Assembly: GCF_014647135.1 (NCBI RefSeq) | Contig: NZ_BMOP01000001.1 | Coordinates: forward strand, 124,001-188,000 | Direction of reading: 5' to 3' | Origin: Shewanella xiamenensis | Lineage (GTDB): Bacteria; Pseudomonadota; Gammaproteobacteria; Enterobacterales; Shewanellaceae | DNA: 64,000 nucleotides | In this document: positions 1 through 9,507 of the stretch, piece after piece | Position numbering within the stretch: the stretch's first letter is position 1 | How the letters are laid out: each line of letters starts with the position of its first letter | Program-made: the position numbers and the translations under genes | The notes under the pieces: generated by a model | Databases searched by the model: none | The model's input: only the letters and a program-made list of their open reading frames with translations | What the model was told of the DNA's origin: nothing

Positions 1-1
1 T

Positions 2-484
2 GGTAAATGGCAAATTTTGATGCTGGATTCCACCGTGAGAGGAAAACCTGGTGGTCATATGGCCGCGAGTCAATTCGAACTCATTGAACAGGCTATAGCC
101 GCACATCCAGACCGCCATACCTTACTGGTGATGCATCATAATCCTATTTTGGTTAATTGTGCTTGGTTAGACCAACACTGCATGGATAATGGGACGGAAT
201 TTTTAAAGTGCGTCGCTCAATACCCGCAGGTCAAAGCTTTGCTGTGGGGCCATGTGCATCAACAATTGGATAGCCTTTACGATGGTCCACATGGTGCGTT
301 GCAATTAATGGCGACACCTTCTACTTGTATCCAGTTTAAACCGCAATCGCCTTATTTTGCCCTCGATGGACTGCAACCCGGTTATCGTTTGCTGGAGCTC
401 AAGGCCGATGGTAGCATCAGCACTAATGTGTATCGCGTACCGGGAAATCTGTTTTCCCCCGATAAAGATTCCAGCGGTTATTAA
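2..484 (+). CDS. cpdA: 3',5'-cyclic-AMP phosphodiesterase, C-terminal part (5' end outside window)
   Basis: Hydrolyses cAMP to AMP in the cytoplasm and so tunes CRP-dependent regulation; it belongs to the calcineurin-like metallophosphoesterases. The reading frame is open from base 2, so the gene enters from the left and only about 160 C-terminal residues are present. Visible family marks are the metal-binding MHHNP and the GHVHQ motif, followed by a stretch (ATPSTCIQFKP) that closely matches E. coli CpdA. The N-terminal metal-binding motifs lie outside the window. The stop is 26 bases before yqiA on the same strand, and in enterobacteria cpdA, yqiA and parE also lie together, so they probably share a transcript. 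Confidence 0.93.
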   Translation, partial: GKWQILMLDSTVRGKPGGHMAASQFELIEQAIAAHPDRHTLLVMHHNPILVNCAWLDQHCMDNGTEFLKCVAQYPQVKALLWGHVHQQLDSLYDGPHGALQLMATPSTCIQFKPQSPYFALDGLQPGYRLLELKADGSISTNVYRVPGNLFSPDKDSSGY

Positions 485-510
485 CGCGAGTGACCGCAGC
501 TTGAGGAACT

Positions 511-1086
511 ATGCTGCTCTATATTCACGGATTCAACAGTTCTCCTTTCTCTGATAAAGCGGTGATGACGGCACAATATATGGCCGAGCATCACCCGTCC
601 GTCACTTTTCATCAGCCACAGTTACCCAATACCCCCAAAGCAGCGATGGCCTTACTACAGCGCTATGTTGAGGAGGCTTTGCAAGCGGGTGAGCCGCTTA
701 ACTATATTGGCTCGTCCTTAGGTGGTTATTTTGCCAGTTACTTGGCTGAGCATTATGGTGGCCGAGCCGTGTTGGTGAATCCGGCAGTAAAACCCTTTGA
801 ACTGTTTGATGAATTTATGGGGCCGCAATTTAACCCTTATACCGAAGAGCATTATCAGGTATTGCCAGAGCATAAGCAGGAAGTGACTGAATTTAATACG
901 ACTGTTATCCGCAATCCCGATCGTTTTTTGGTACTATTGCAAACGGGCGATGAAGTGCTGGATTATCGCGAAGCGCTACATAAATATCATCATTGCCAAT
1001 TACGGATTGAATCCGGTGGTGATCACAGTTTTGTGGGTTATGAGCGATATCTGCAAACTGTAAGCCAATTTTTACACTTACCTTGA
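511..1086 (+). CDS. yqiA: YqiA-type alpha/beta-hydrolase esterase
   Basis: A small esterase of the YqiA/UPF0227 family; the family hydrolyses short acyl esters in vitro, but its physiological substrate is not settled. The 191 residues match the family length. Starts with the typical LLYIHGFNSSP strand and oxyanion region; the nucleophile elbow is GSSLGG, and likely acid and base are in TGDEVLDY and GGDHSF. Lies between cpdA and parE on the same strand, 26 bases after cpdA and 56 before parE, the same neighbourhood as in other gammaproteobacteria. Confidence 0.92.
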   Translation: MLLYIHGFNSSPFSDKAVMTAQYMAEHHPSVTFHQPQLPNTPKAAMALLQRYVEEALQAGEPLNYIGSSLGGYFASYLAEHYGGRAVLVNPAVKPFELFDEFMGPQFNPYTEEHYQVLPEHKQEVTEFNTTVIRNPDRFLVLLQTGDEVLDYREALHKYHHCQLRIESGGDHSFVGYERYLQTVSQFLHLP

Positions 1087-1142
1087 CAAATCGTCATCCA
1101 CAGCCGCAACATGGCCGGATATAACAACCTATAGCGTACACT

Positions 1143-3029
1143 ATGACTAATCAATACACCTCTGACGCCATTGAAGTTCTTAACGGACTTGACCCAGTTA
1201 AACGCCGTCCAGGTATGTATACCGATACCAGCCGACCTAACCATTTAGGCCAAGAGGTCATAGATAACAGTGTCGATGAAGCCTTAGCTGGCCATGCCAC
1301 TAAAATTGAAGTAGTGCTCCACACAGATAACTCGCTGGAAGTCACTGACGATGGTCGTGGTATGCCAGTGGATATTCATCCCGAAGAAGGTATTCCTGGG
1401 GTCGAGCTGATCCTGACTAAACTCCATGCTGGCGGTAAATTTTCAAATAAAAATTATCAATTCTCTGGTGGTTTGCATGGTGTAGGGATTTCAGTCGTTA
1501 ACGCCCTGTCTCGCAGAGTTGAAGTCACTGTGCGCCGAGATGGCCAAGTGTATGATATGGCTTTCGAAAATGGCTTTAAAGTCGAAGAACTACGAGTCAG
1601 TGGTACCTGCGGTCGGCGCAATACCGGTACTCGAGTACATTTTTGGCCTGATGCGAGTTATTTTGATTCGGCGAATTTCTCCAATTCCAAACTTATTTAT
1701 TTACTGCGTGCCAAAGCAGTATTGTGCCCCGGTCTTAGAATTAAATTCACTAATAAGCACACTAACGAAGTGCATGAGTGGTACTACGAGAGTGGCTTAA
1801 CCGATTATCTTAAGACGGCGGTAGGCGATAATATCATGCTGCCGGAAGAGCCTTTTATCGGTAGTTTTAAGGGACAAATTGAGGCGGCAGATTGGGCTAT
1901 TACCTGGTTGCCAGAGGGCGGGGAGTCGATCAACGAAAGTTATGTCAACTTGATCCCAACGCCATTGGGTGGCACCCATGTGAATGGCTTTCGCCAAGGT
2001 TTGTTGGAGTCGATGCGTGAGTTTTGTGAGTTTCGTAATCTCATCCCCCGCGGGATTAAGCTCTCTCCTGAGGATATTTGGGATCGCGCAGCCTTCATTC
2101 TGTCAGTGAAAATGCAAGACCCGCAGTTTGCGGGACAAACCAAAGAGAAGCTTTCGAGCCGTCAAAGCTCAGCCTTTGTTTCAGGTATCGTGCGTGATGC
2201 ATTTTCGCTTTGGTTAAATTCGAATACCGAATTAGCCGAGTCATTGGCTGAAATGTGTATTAATAACGCGCAAAAACGCTTAAAAGCAGCCAAAAAAGTC
2301 GCCCGTAAAAAAGTCACATCAGGTCCCGCATTACCGGGTAAATTGACCGATTGTAGTGGCCAAGATCCAATGCGCGGCGAACTCTTCCTTGTGGAAGGGG
2401 ATTCTGCGGGAGGCAGTGCTAAACAGGCTAGAGACCGTGAGTTTCAAGCTATTATGCCGCTACGTGGTAAAATCTTAAATACGTGGGAAGTGGATGCATC
2501 TCAGGTATTAGCGTCGCAGGAAGTACATGATATTTCGGTGGCAATTGGTTGTGATCCCGATAGCAATGATATTTCTGAGTTAAGGTATGGCAAAATCTGC
2601 ATTCTCGCCGACGCCGATTCCGATGGATTGCATATTGCGACTTTACTCTGTGCACTGTTTCTGAAACATTACCGAGTGTTGGTTGAGCAGGGGCATGTTT
2701 ATATCGCCATGCCGCCACTGTTCCGTATCGATATAGGTAAAGATGTTTATTACGCTTTAGATGAGGCTGAAAAAGAAGGTATTCTCGATCGTATCAGCGC
2801 TGAGAATAAAAAAGGTAAAGTTCAAGTAACACGCTTTAAAGGTCTGGGTGAAATGAATCCACTGCAATTGCGTGAAACGACAATGGACCCTAATACTCGC
2901 CGTTTAGTGCAGTTAACTATTGATGATGCGGAAGAAACTGATTCTCTTATGGATATGCTGTTAGCTAAGAAGCGTTCACCCGATCGTAAAAACTGGCTCG
3001 AAGATAAGGGTGACATGGCGGTACTTTAA
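1143..3029 (+). CDS. parE: DNA topoisomerase IV subunit B
   Basis: ATPase subunit of topoisomerase IV, which decatenates daughter chromosomes together with ParC. The 628 residues are full length. The N-terminal GHKL ATPase shows EVIDNSVDEALAGHA (N-box), DDGRGMPVDIHP and the GGLHGVGISVVNALS lid. The Toprim domain shows LFLVEGDSAGGSAKQARDR and ILADADSDGLHI, carrying the metal-binding acidic residues. The C-terminus is the usual ParE tail. The partner gene parC lies downstream on the same strand, separated by one gene for a secreted propeller protein. Confidence 0.97.
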   Translation: MTNQYTSDAIEVLNGLDPVKRRPGMYTDTSRPNHLGQEVIDNSVDEALAGHATKIEVVLHTDNSLEVTDDGRGMPVDIHPEEGIPGVELILTKLHAGGKFSNKNYQFSGGLHGVGISVVNALSRRVEVTVRRDGQVYDMAFENGFKVEELRVSGTCGRRNTGTRVHFWPDASYFDSANFSNSKLIYLLRAKAVLCPGLRIKFTNKHTNEVHEWYYESGLTDYLKTAVGDNIMLPEEPFIGSFKGQIEAADWAITWLPEGGESINESYVNLIPTPLGGTHVNGFRQGLLESMREFCEFRNLIPRGIKLSPEDIWDRAAFILSVKMQDPQFAGQTKEKLSSRQSSAFVSGIVRDAFSLWLNSNTELAESLAEMCINNAQKRLKAAKKVARKKVTSGPALPGKLTDCSGQDPMRGELFLVEGDSAGGSAKQARDREFQAIMPLRGKILNTWEVDASQVLASQEVHDISVAIGCDPDSNDISELRYGKICILADADSDGLHIATLLCALFLKHYRVLVEQGHVYIAMPPLFRIDIGKDVYYALDEAEKEGILDRISAENKKGKVQVTRFKGLGEMNPLQLRETTMDPNTRRLVQLTIDDAEETDSLMDMLLAKKRSPDRKNWLEDKGDMAVL

Positions 3030-3081
3030 TGTTGTGCACTATTGCCGATAACAATAACACTTAGGCATAAAGAAAATTACC

Positions 3082-4257
3082 ATGTTGTATATTAAAACGA
3101 ATAATTATAAATGTTTAAAGGTGTTCTCTGCCTATTGGACCCTACTGGTGAGTATGGCTTTGTTACCGATCCAGACGGCGATTGCAGGGTCTCAGTCGAT
3201 CATGATTACCGTCTCAAAGGGATTTGGTTTATCGCTCTATGCTTCCGATCTTGGGGATGCCAAACAGATTGCGATGGGGGCAAATGGCACCTTATTTGTC
3301 GGCTCCAATAAGAGTGGCACAGTGCATGCACTTGTTGATAGTAACCAAGATGGTCGTGTAGACAAGCGTTATGTCATCGCCAAGGGGTTAGAGTCTCCCG
3401 ATGCGATCGCGTTCCATAATGGTGATCTGTTTGTGGCAACTGAAAACCGAATTGTCCGCTTTATTGATATCGAGCAGCGCTTACGCCGTCCAAGTCGTCC
3501 TAAAGAGATTTATAGCGATTTACCAGATTCTGATAAGAAAAGTGCTCGAGCGATGAATTTTGGTCCTGATGGCAGGCTCTATGTCTCTATCGGTGCACCT
3601 TGCAACGTGTGTGAAGCGAGCGCGCCCTATAGCAGTATTATTGCGATTAATGTGGATACCGGCGCCAGTGAGCAAATTGCGTCAGGTATTCGCGATGTGA
3701 CAGGTTTTGACTGGTCTCCTCAAGACGGCAAATTGTGGTTTGCCGATCAAGGACGCGATTGGATGGGCGATAACTTACCCCCCGATGAGATTAACCGCAT
3801 CGATGTGGCGGGCAGCCATTATGGCTTTCCGTATTTACACGCATCATCCGTGGTCGAACCTGCCTATGAAAAGCCAAAAAATTTAAAAATTTCTGTACCG
3901 ATATACGAACTGCCTGCACACGTTGCACCAACGGGACTGGCATTTTACCGTGGTAAGCAATTCCCAGAAATCTATCATAACCAATTGTTTGTTGCTGAAA
4001 ATGGTTCTTGGAACCGTTCAAGCAAAGTCGGTTATCAAATCGTCATGTTGAAGCTTGAGAATCAACAGGTGGTCAGTCGCGAAACCGTAGTGAGTTTTCT
4101 CGACGGTGAGTTTCCTGTCGCCCGCCCCTATGGATTATTGTCCGGTGAAGATGGGGCCATGTACATCTCGGATGATTTGAAAGGTAACCTGTATCGACTG
4201 TTCTATAGGGATGGCGATAATACTGAAGAACCACAGGAACTAGAAGAAAATGAGTGA
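3082..4257 (+). CDS. Secreted PQQ sugar-dehydrogenase-like beta-propeller protein
   Basis: Resembles the soluble glucose/sorbosone dehydrogenase family (six-bladed propeller, PQQ-dependent in characterised members). The first 36 or so residues form a signal peptide with a basic start, a hydrophobic core and AIAG as the likely cleavage region, so the product should be periplasmic. Propeller features include [49 protein letters not shown] and [16 protein letters not shown] pair could form a disulfide. Its stop codon overlaps the parC start by 8 bases, so parC is probably translationally coupled to it. Whether it binds PQQ or oxidises a sugar cannot be told from sequence; its place between the two topoisomerase IV genes is positional, not functional. 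Confidence 0.78.
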   Translation: MLYIKTNNYKCLKVFSAYWTLLVSMALLPIQTAIAGSQSIMITVSKGFGLSLYASDLGDAKQIAMGANGTLFVGSNKSGTVHALVDSNQDGRVDKRYVIAKGLESPDAIAFHNGDLFVATENRIVRFIDIEQRLRRPSRPKEIYSDLPDSDKKSARAMNFGPDGRLYVSIGAPCNVCEASAPYSSIIAINVDTGASEQIASGIRDVTGFDWSPQDGKLWFADQGRDWMGDNLPPDEINRIDVAGSHYGFPYLHASSVVEPAYEKPKNLKISVPIYELPAHVAPTGLAFYRGKQFPEIYHNQLFVAENGSWNRSSKVGYQIVMLKLENQQVVSRETVVSFLDGEFPVARPYGLLSGEDGAMYISDDLKGNLYRLFYRDGDNTEEPQELEENE

Positions 4258-6526
4258 CGCAATCAAGTTAAGCTTGGATGGCGTAGAGCAGATGCCATTG
4301 CGGCGCTTTACCGAAGAAGCTTATCTGAATTATTCCATGTACGTCATTATGGACCGAGCCTTACCCCATATTGGTGATGGCCTTAAACCCGTACAACGAC
4401 GGATTATTTATGCTATGAGCGAGCTTGGTTTATCGGCTCAATCAAAGCATAAAAAATCAGCTCGTACAGTGGGTGACGTATTAGGTAAGTACCATCCCCA
4501 TGGCGATAGTGCCTGTTATGAGGCGATGGTGCTGATGGCGCAGCCATTTTCCTATCGTTATCCACTCGTAGATGGTCAAGGAAACTGGGGGGCACCAGAC
4601 GATCCTAAGTCATTTGCAGCAATGCGTTATACCGAGGCGCGCCTGTCGAAGTTTTCTGAGCTGTTATTATCTGAGCTGGGACAAGGTACGGTTGACTGGG
4701 GGGCAAACTTCGATGGCACGTTAAAAGAGCCCAAAGTGCTGCCTGCACGTTTACCCCATATTTTGCTGAACGGGATCACTGGTATTGCGGTGGGCATGGC
4801 GACAGATATACCGCCACATAATGCCAGAGAGTTAGTGAATGCCTGCGTTGCGCTTTTGGACGATCCCAAACTCGACCTTGCGCAGTTGATGGCCTATGTG
4901 CCAGGGCCTGATTATCCTACAGAAGCTGAGATCATCACCCCGTCTGCCGATATTGCCAAAATCTATGAAACCGGGCGTGGCTCCTTAAAAGCCCGTGCGG
5001 TTTATACTGTCGAAGCCGGTGAAATAGTGATCACCGCGCTACCACATCAGGCGGGTAGTGGTAAGATTTTAGAGCAGATTGCTGCTCAAATGCAGGCGAA
5101 AAAATTGCCTATGGTTGCTGACTTGCGTGATGAGTCTGACCATGAAAATCCCGTTCGCTTAGTGATTGTACCGCGCTCAAATCGCGTCGATTGCGATCAA
5201 CTGATGGCGCACTTGTTTGCGACCACCGATCTTGAGAAAAGTTTTAGGGTAAACCTTAACGTACTGGGCCTGGATGGTCGTCCAAGAGTTAAGGGCCTAA
5301 AAGACTTACTCACCGAATGGCTTGAGTTTCGTGTCGATACCGTAAGACGTCGCCTCGAATATCGTTTAGATAAAGTGTTGGCGCGTTTACATATCCTTGA
5401 AGCGTTAATGATCGCTTTTCTCAATATTGATGAAGTCATTGAGATCATTCGTTTTCATGATGAGCCCAAAGCGGAGTTGATGGCGCGTTTTAACCTGACA
5501 GACAAGCAGGCTGAGGCCATCCTCGAGTTAAAATTACGCCATTTAGCTAAGTTAGAAGAATTTAAGATCAAAGCTGAGCAGGACGAACTGGAAGCTGAAC
5601 GTGAAAAGTTAGAGCAATTATTAGGTTCTGAGCGCCGTTTAAAAACCTTAATTAAGAAAGAATTAATCCAAGATGGTGAGACCTATGGCGATGATCGCCG
5701 CTCTCCTATTGTAGAACGCCATGAGTCCCGCGCCTTAACAGAGCAAGAGCTTACCCCGAGTGAACCTGTGACTGTGGTGTTATCAGAAAAAGGTTGGGTG
5801 CGTTGTGCTAAGGGCCATGATATTGATGCCGAGTCTTTATCCTATAAGGCGGGCGATCAATATCTCTGTAGTGCCATCGGGCGTAGTAATCAGGTGGCTG
5901 TGTTTATTGACTCATCCGGTCGCGCCTTTGCCACCGATAGTCATAGTCTGCCATCGGCTCGTACCCAAGGTGAGCCCATTACTACGCGCTTTAATATGGC
6001 ATCTGGTGAGACCATGCAGCATGTTATTTTGGGGGAAGACGAGCAATGCTTCCTCTTAGCAACCGATGCAGGTTATGGCTTTATTTGTACTTTCAATGAC
6101 ATGGTGTCTCGTAATAAGGCGGGTAAAGCGCTATTGAGTTTACCGACGAATGCCAAGTCTTTATCACCCAAACCGATTGATCGTAATCGAGAGATGTCTA
6201 TCCTTGCCATCACCAATGAAGGTCGTATGCTACTGTTTTCATTGGAAGCATTGCCGCAATTATCTAAGGGTAAAGGTAATAAGATTATCGGTATTCCAAG
6301 CGAGCGCGCTAAAAACCGTGAAGAGTTAATGACACATTTACAACTTGTGCCAGCAGATACTCCAGTTACCTTGTGGGCGGGTAAGCGCAAACTCACACTT
6401 AAACCAAGTGATTTAGAGCATTATCGCGGTGAGCGCGGACGTCGTGGGGCAAAATTACCACGTGGATTACAGCGTGTTGATAGTGTGGAATTAGGCGAAG
6501 GTGCAGAGGTCTTGCCTAGTATTTAA
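4250..6526 (+). CDS. parC: DNA topoisomerase IV subunit A
   Basis: DNA cleavage/religation subunit of topoisomerase IV. The 758 residues contain the winged-helix/tower breakage-reunion core and the C-terminal pinwheel. The catalytic tyrosine is Tyr127 in [11 protein letters not shown], equivalent to E. coli Tyr120. The quinolone-resistance region reads [10 protein letters not shown], with Ser87 and Glu91 at the E. coli Ser80 and Glu84 positions, the sensitive-type residues. The start ATG lies inside the end of the upstream gene (8-base overlap). A rho-independent terminator follows about 60 bases after the stop. Confidence 0.97.
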   Translation: MSDAIKLSLDGVEQMPLRRFTEEAYLNYSMYVIMDRALPHIGDGLKPVQRRIIYAMSELGLSAQSKHKKSARTVGDVLGKYHPHGDSACYEAMVLMAQPFSYRYPLVDGQGNWGAPDDPKSFAAMRYTEARLSKFSELLLSELGQGTVDWGANFDGTLKEPKVLPARLPHILLNGITGIAVGMATDIPPHNARELVNACVALLDDPKLDLAQLMAYVPGPDYPTEAEIITPSADIAKIYETGRGSLKARAVYTVEAGEIVITALPHQAGSGKILEQIAAQMQAKKLPMVADLRDESDHENPVRLVIVPRSNRVDCDQLMAHLFATTDLEKSFRVNLNVLGLDGRPRVKGLKDLLTEWLEFRVDTVRRRLEYRLDKVLARLHILEALMIAFLNIDEVIEIIRFHDEPKAELMARFNLTDKQAEAILELKLRHLAKLEEFKIKAEQDELEAEREKLEQLLGSERRLKTLIKKELIQDGETYGDDRRSPIVERHESRALTEQELTPSEPVTVVLSEKGWVRCAKGHDIDAESLSYKAGDQYLCSAIGRSNQVAVFIDSSGRAFATDSHSLPSARTQGEPITTRFNMASGETMQHVILGEDEQCFLLATDAGYGFICTFNDMVSRNKAGKALLSLPTNAKSLSPKPIDRNREMSILAITNEGRMLLFSLEALPQLSKGKGNKIIGIPSERAKNREELMTHLQLVPADTPVTLWAGKRKLTLKPSDLEHYRGERGRRGAKLPRGLQRVDSVELGEGAEVLPSI

Positions 6527-6582
6527 CTGTTAATTTGAGGCTGCGTAAGAGGTAGCCACAAGTTATCAAAACCGTTAATCAA

Positions 6583-6615
6583 AGCTACTCAAGTTTCACT
6601 GGAGTGGCTTTTTTA
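6583..6615 (+). terminator. Rho-independent terminator after parC
   Basis: Stem AGCTACTC (6583-6590) pairs with GAGTGGCT (6602-6609) with one G-U type pair, followed by a run of T. It ends the cpdA-yqiA-parE-parC transcription unit. Confidence 0.85.
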
Positions 6616-6663
6616 TTCTCAGAGTTATGCGCTACAGAGTCACTGTTCTTAAATACAAGGCAT

Positions 6664-6693
6664 AAAAAAACCTACCGCTTGCGGTAGGTTTTT
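6664..6693 (-). terminator. Terminator of the porin gene (bidirectional)
   Basis: CCTACCGC and GCGGTAGG form a perfect 8-bp stem with a TT loop, flanked by A-run and T-run, so it can work in both directions. It lies 23 bases beyond the porin stop codon. Confidence 0.9.
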
Positions 6694-6716
6694 ATTAGCG
6701 AATATCCGTAAGGATA

Positions 6717-7787
6717 TTAGAAGTCGTAACGTACACCAACAGAGAATACGTTGTCGTCTTGTAGGTCTACTTTGTTACCTGCTACGACATGGTCACCACG
6801 GTACATTGCGTATTGACCGTATACCATAGTTGATTTAGAGAAACGGTAGTCAGCACCCACGTTGAAGTTTTGTACGCTGATGTCTGCGCCTTTTAACAGG
6901 TTTGTACCAGTGGTAACGTTTTTGTAGTAGTTACCAAAGCCCGTTTCATCAAAGCCGTATTCGGCTTTCAGGTTAACACCGTTTAAAGTGTAAACAACGT
7001 TAACAAAGTAAGTGTTACCATCTACTGAGCTATCAGTTACGCTTTCAGAGTTTTGGAATAAACCACCCACTTTGAAATCGCCAAATTTAACTTGTGCTAC
7101 ACCACGGTATGCATCAACACCCGCAATACCTTTGTTATAAGCAACTGCTAAATAGTAGTTTTGATCTTTGAACTTGCTATCACCCAGAGTTGCACTCAGA
7201 GCGTATAAGCTTTCGGTGGTTTTTGCAGTAGTGTCGTTATCATCGAACAGGTAAGTGGCGTTTAAGGTCACTAAATCAGCGATTTTTGGTGAGTAGTACC
7301 ATACACCATCTGCGCTACGAGTTTGTGCGCTGACTAAACGGTCGATATCGGCGTTGGTGTTACCAAATACGTCTACGTTACCTTCTGCTTGCTTAAATAC
7401 TGTGTCATTACGACCCACTAATACAGTACCTGCATTAGTTTTTAAACCGAGGAAAGTGTTACGAGCTTTGAACACATCACCTGAGCCAGAAGTATTTTCA
7501 ACTTGGAATTCCATTTGATAAACAACATCATAGCCATCAGCGATTTTCTCAGTACCTTTAACACCTAACAGTGAGAAGTTGTTTTCTAAATAGGTACCAG
7601 CATTGTTTTCATCAGCATAGTTTTTAGTATCAACACCATTGGTGCCTGATTGTAGAGTTGCACCTGTTTCAGTATTAGTTAATGCAAGCTCTAAACGACC
7701 ATAGAAGCTTGGGCCTTCGGCTAGCGCACCGAATGAAGCCAGCGCTAATACTGATGCAACTGATGCAGAGATGAATGTCTTTTTCAT
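6717..7787 (-). CDS. General outer-membrane porin (Omp35-like)
   Basis: Gram-negative general porin, a 16-stranded beta-barrel for small solutes in the outer membrane. The 356-residue precursor begins with a Sec signal peptide (MKKTFISASVASVLALASFG, cleavage after the following ALA) and then mature EGPSFYGRLELAL, typical of Shewanella/Vibrio porins. It ends in aromatic YDF, the BAM-complex signal. A strong Shine-Dalgarno (GAGGGAG) precedes the ATG. It is similar to the S. oneidensis porin Omp35, which lies next to parC there. The gene is monocistronic, with a long upstream region and its own terminator. Confidence 0.9.
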   Translation of the reverse strand: MKKTFISASVASVLALASFGALAEGPSFYGRLELALTNTETGATLQSGTNGVDTKNYADENNAGTYLENNFSLLGVKGTEKIADGYDVVYQMEFQVENTSGSGDVFKARNTFLGLKTNAGTVLVGRNDTVFKQAEGNVDVFGNTNADIDRLVSAQTRSADGVWYYSPKIADLVTLNATYLFDDNDTTAKTTESLYALSATLGDSKFKDQNYYLAVAYNKGIAGVDAYRGVAQVKFGDFKVGGLFQNSESVTDSSVDGNTYFVNVVYTLNGVNLKAEYGFDETGFGNYYKNVTTGTNLLKGADISVQNFNVGADYRFSKSTMVYGQYAMYRGDHVVAGNKVDLQDDNVFSVGVRYDF

Positions 7788-7851
7788 GTTTTGTGCTCCC
7801 TCGAACCTAAGTTCTTATCCATTTTTCATGGTTTTTGTGTGGTTTAACACG

Positions 7852-7875
7852 TTTGTTACAGAAATAAGTAACAAA
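7852..7875. promoter_or_regulatory. 24-bp palindrome upstream of the porin gene
   Basis: TTTGTTAC, 8-base spacer, GTAACAAA: a perfect 8-bp inverted repeat 65-88 bases before the porin start codon, where a promoter or operator would be. It could bind a dimeric regulator or form a hairpin in the leader. Porin genes are commonly regulated at this position, but no known consensus was matched with confidence. Confidence 0.4.
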
Positions 7876-8670
7876 GTTGCCGCCGATTTTTACAGTTTTA
7901 TGCCTTGCAGGCTGTGTCATAGATCAAGTTTTTAGCTCTCCTTGCCTGTATTCGGGGTTTTTTAGGACATTTCCCTATTACTTGACCGAAAATCGGCGTG
8001 TAAGAGATAAAACTGTATTTTTGGCATACTACTAAAGAGGTATGCGAAGTGCCGTAGCATATACAGACCGGCGGGCCTAACTGTAGCATATACTAATGTT
8101 GTCGCAAGTTTGTCATATACGCGTGAGTTGGTGTTATTGGGTACCGAGTACAATAAAAAAAACAAGTAAAGTTACTTTTTAGCAACAAAATACCTGCGAG
8201 GTTGTTGTTTAATATATTTAAAATTAATTACTTAGCTGATGTTGCTGTTCTGTTGTTTAGATATTGTATTAACTCAGCTAGCATAAGCATTAGTTCAATG
8301 CGATAGCCATGATCCTAGACCATAGTATTAGGACGTATTGAGGTTTTGAGTGTGAATTTTGTTCGTTCTGGCAAGCTTGTGCTTGCGATACGTGGAATGA
8401 TTATTGACGAGTAAAGCCGTCAATCAACGTGGGTTTAGCGCTTACATTTGCATTCGTGCAAACATGTCTGCTCAGTGCCTTAGGAAAGCCAAGTGGTTTA
8501 ATTTAATATCTAGCTGCATCTTTTAGCTCATGGGTTGAGTTTGATTTCGGTTTTTGGCTTAAATCGTTTAGAATCTTCGGCGCATTTTTCATGCATTATG
8601 CTGCGTTGGTAAGTGTTTCTCCTCCTTCTCGTTGCGGCTGGGTTCGCTAGATATAATAAGGTAAGTATTG
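7876..8670. other. Long gene-free region between porin and tcdA
   Basis: About 800 bases with no convincing coding region. Short open frames on the minus strand (7898-8165) have no ribosome-binding site and unlikely composition. The left side probably holds the porin promoter and upstream activating sites (a half-site TGTGTCATAGATCAA at 7912-7926 is CRP- or FNR-like but weak). The right side holds the tcdA promoter. A small RNA could hide here, but none could be supported. Confidence 0.5.
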
Positions 8671-9474
8671 ATGACTGAAGCCTATCAAAATCGCTTTGGT
8701 GGCATAGGCCGCTTGTACGGGCAAAAAGCGCTTGCGAAATTTGCAGCATCTCATGTCGTGGTAATTGGTATTGGTGGTGTGGGCACTTGGGCGGCTGAGG
8801 CATTGGCAAGGAGTGGTATTGGTCAAATTACCTTAATTGATTTAGATGATATCTGCGTGACCAATACTAACCGTCAAATTCATGCGCTTACCTCAACTAT
8901 TGGCGATTCTAAGGTTGTAGTTATGGCCAAACGGATCCGCGAGATTAATCCTGATTGCCAAGTCAATGAAGTAGAAGATTTTATTACGGTCGACAATCTG
9001 GGTGACTATTTACTAGGTTCTCAGTCAGGCGGCAATATTGATTATGTTGTTGATTGTATTGATGCGGTAAAACAAAAAGCAGCGCTTATTGCTTGGTGTA
9101 AACGTCAAAAAATCAAGATTGTGACCGTAGGTGGTGCTGGTGGGCAAGTTGATCCAACTCAGATCCAACTGACTGATTTGGCTAAGACCTATCAAGATCC
9201 GTTGCTTGCAAAAGTGCGTAATATTCTTCGCCGTGAATATAACTTCTCCAAAAATGTACAACGTCGTTTTGCTGTGGATGCCGTTTTTTCTAGTGAACAG
9301 CTCGTTTACCCTCAAGCTGATGGCTCGGTTTGTAGTACCAAAGCCACCGCCGATGGTAGCATGCGGATGGATTGTGCTTCGGGGTTTGGTGCTGTGACTA
9401 TGGTCACTGGTACTTTTGGATTTGTGGCGGCGAGCCGTGTCCTTTCTCGGTTGGCACAATTAGCTAACGAATAA
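8671..9474 (+). CDS. tcdA: tRNA threonylcarbamoyladenosine dehydratase
   Basis: ATP-dependent E1-like enzyme that dehydrates t6A37 of tRNA to cyclic ct6A (E. coli TcdA/CsdL). The ThiF/MoeB Rossmann motif GIGGVGTWAAEALARSG is followed by LIDLDDICVTNTNRQ, the substrate loop of the family, and DCIDAVKQKAALI. Length (267 residues) fits. The ATG at 8671 is preferred over the TTG three bases upstream because of its position relative to AAGG (8658-8661). It is a single gene; the next gene is on the opposite strand. Confidence 0.95.
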   Translation: MTEAYQNRFGGIGRLYGQKALAKFAASHVVVIGIGGVGTWAAEALARSGIGQITLIDLDDICVTNTNRQIHALTSTIGDSKVVVMAKRIREINPDCQVNEVEDFITVDNLGDYLLGSQSGGNIDYVVDCIDAVKQKAALIAWCKRQKIKIVTVGGAGGQVDPTQIQLTDLAKTYQDPLLAKVRNILRREYNFSKNVQRRFAVDAVFSSEQLVYPQADGSVCSTKATADGSMRMDCASGFGAVTMVTGTFGFVAASRVLSRLAQLANE

Positions 9475-9507
9475 TCCAATTTGTGTGTTTTATTGTTCTA
9501 AATATTT

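Noticed and set aside
7898..8165. Two short minus-strand open frames upstream of the porin
   Set aside because: No ribosome-binding site, odd composition and position in the porin control region.
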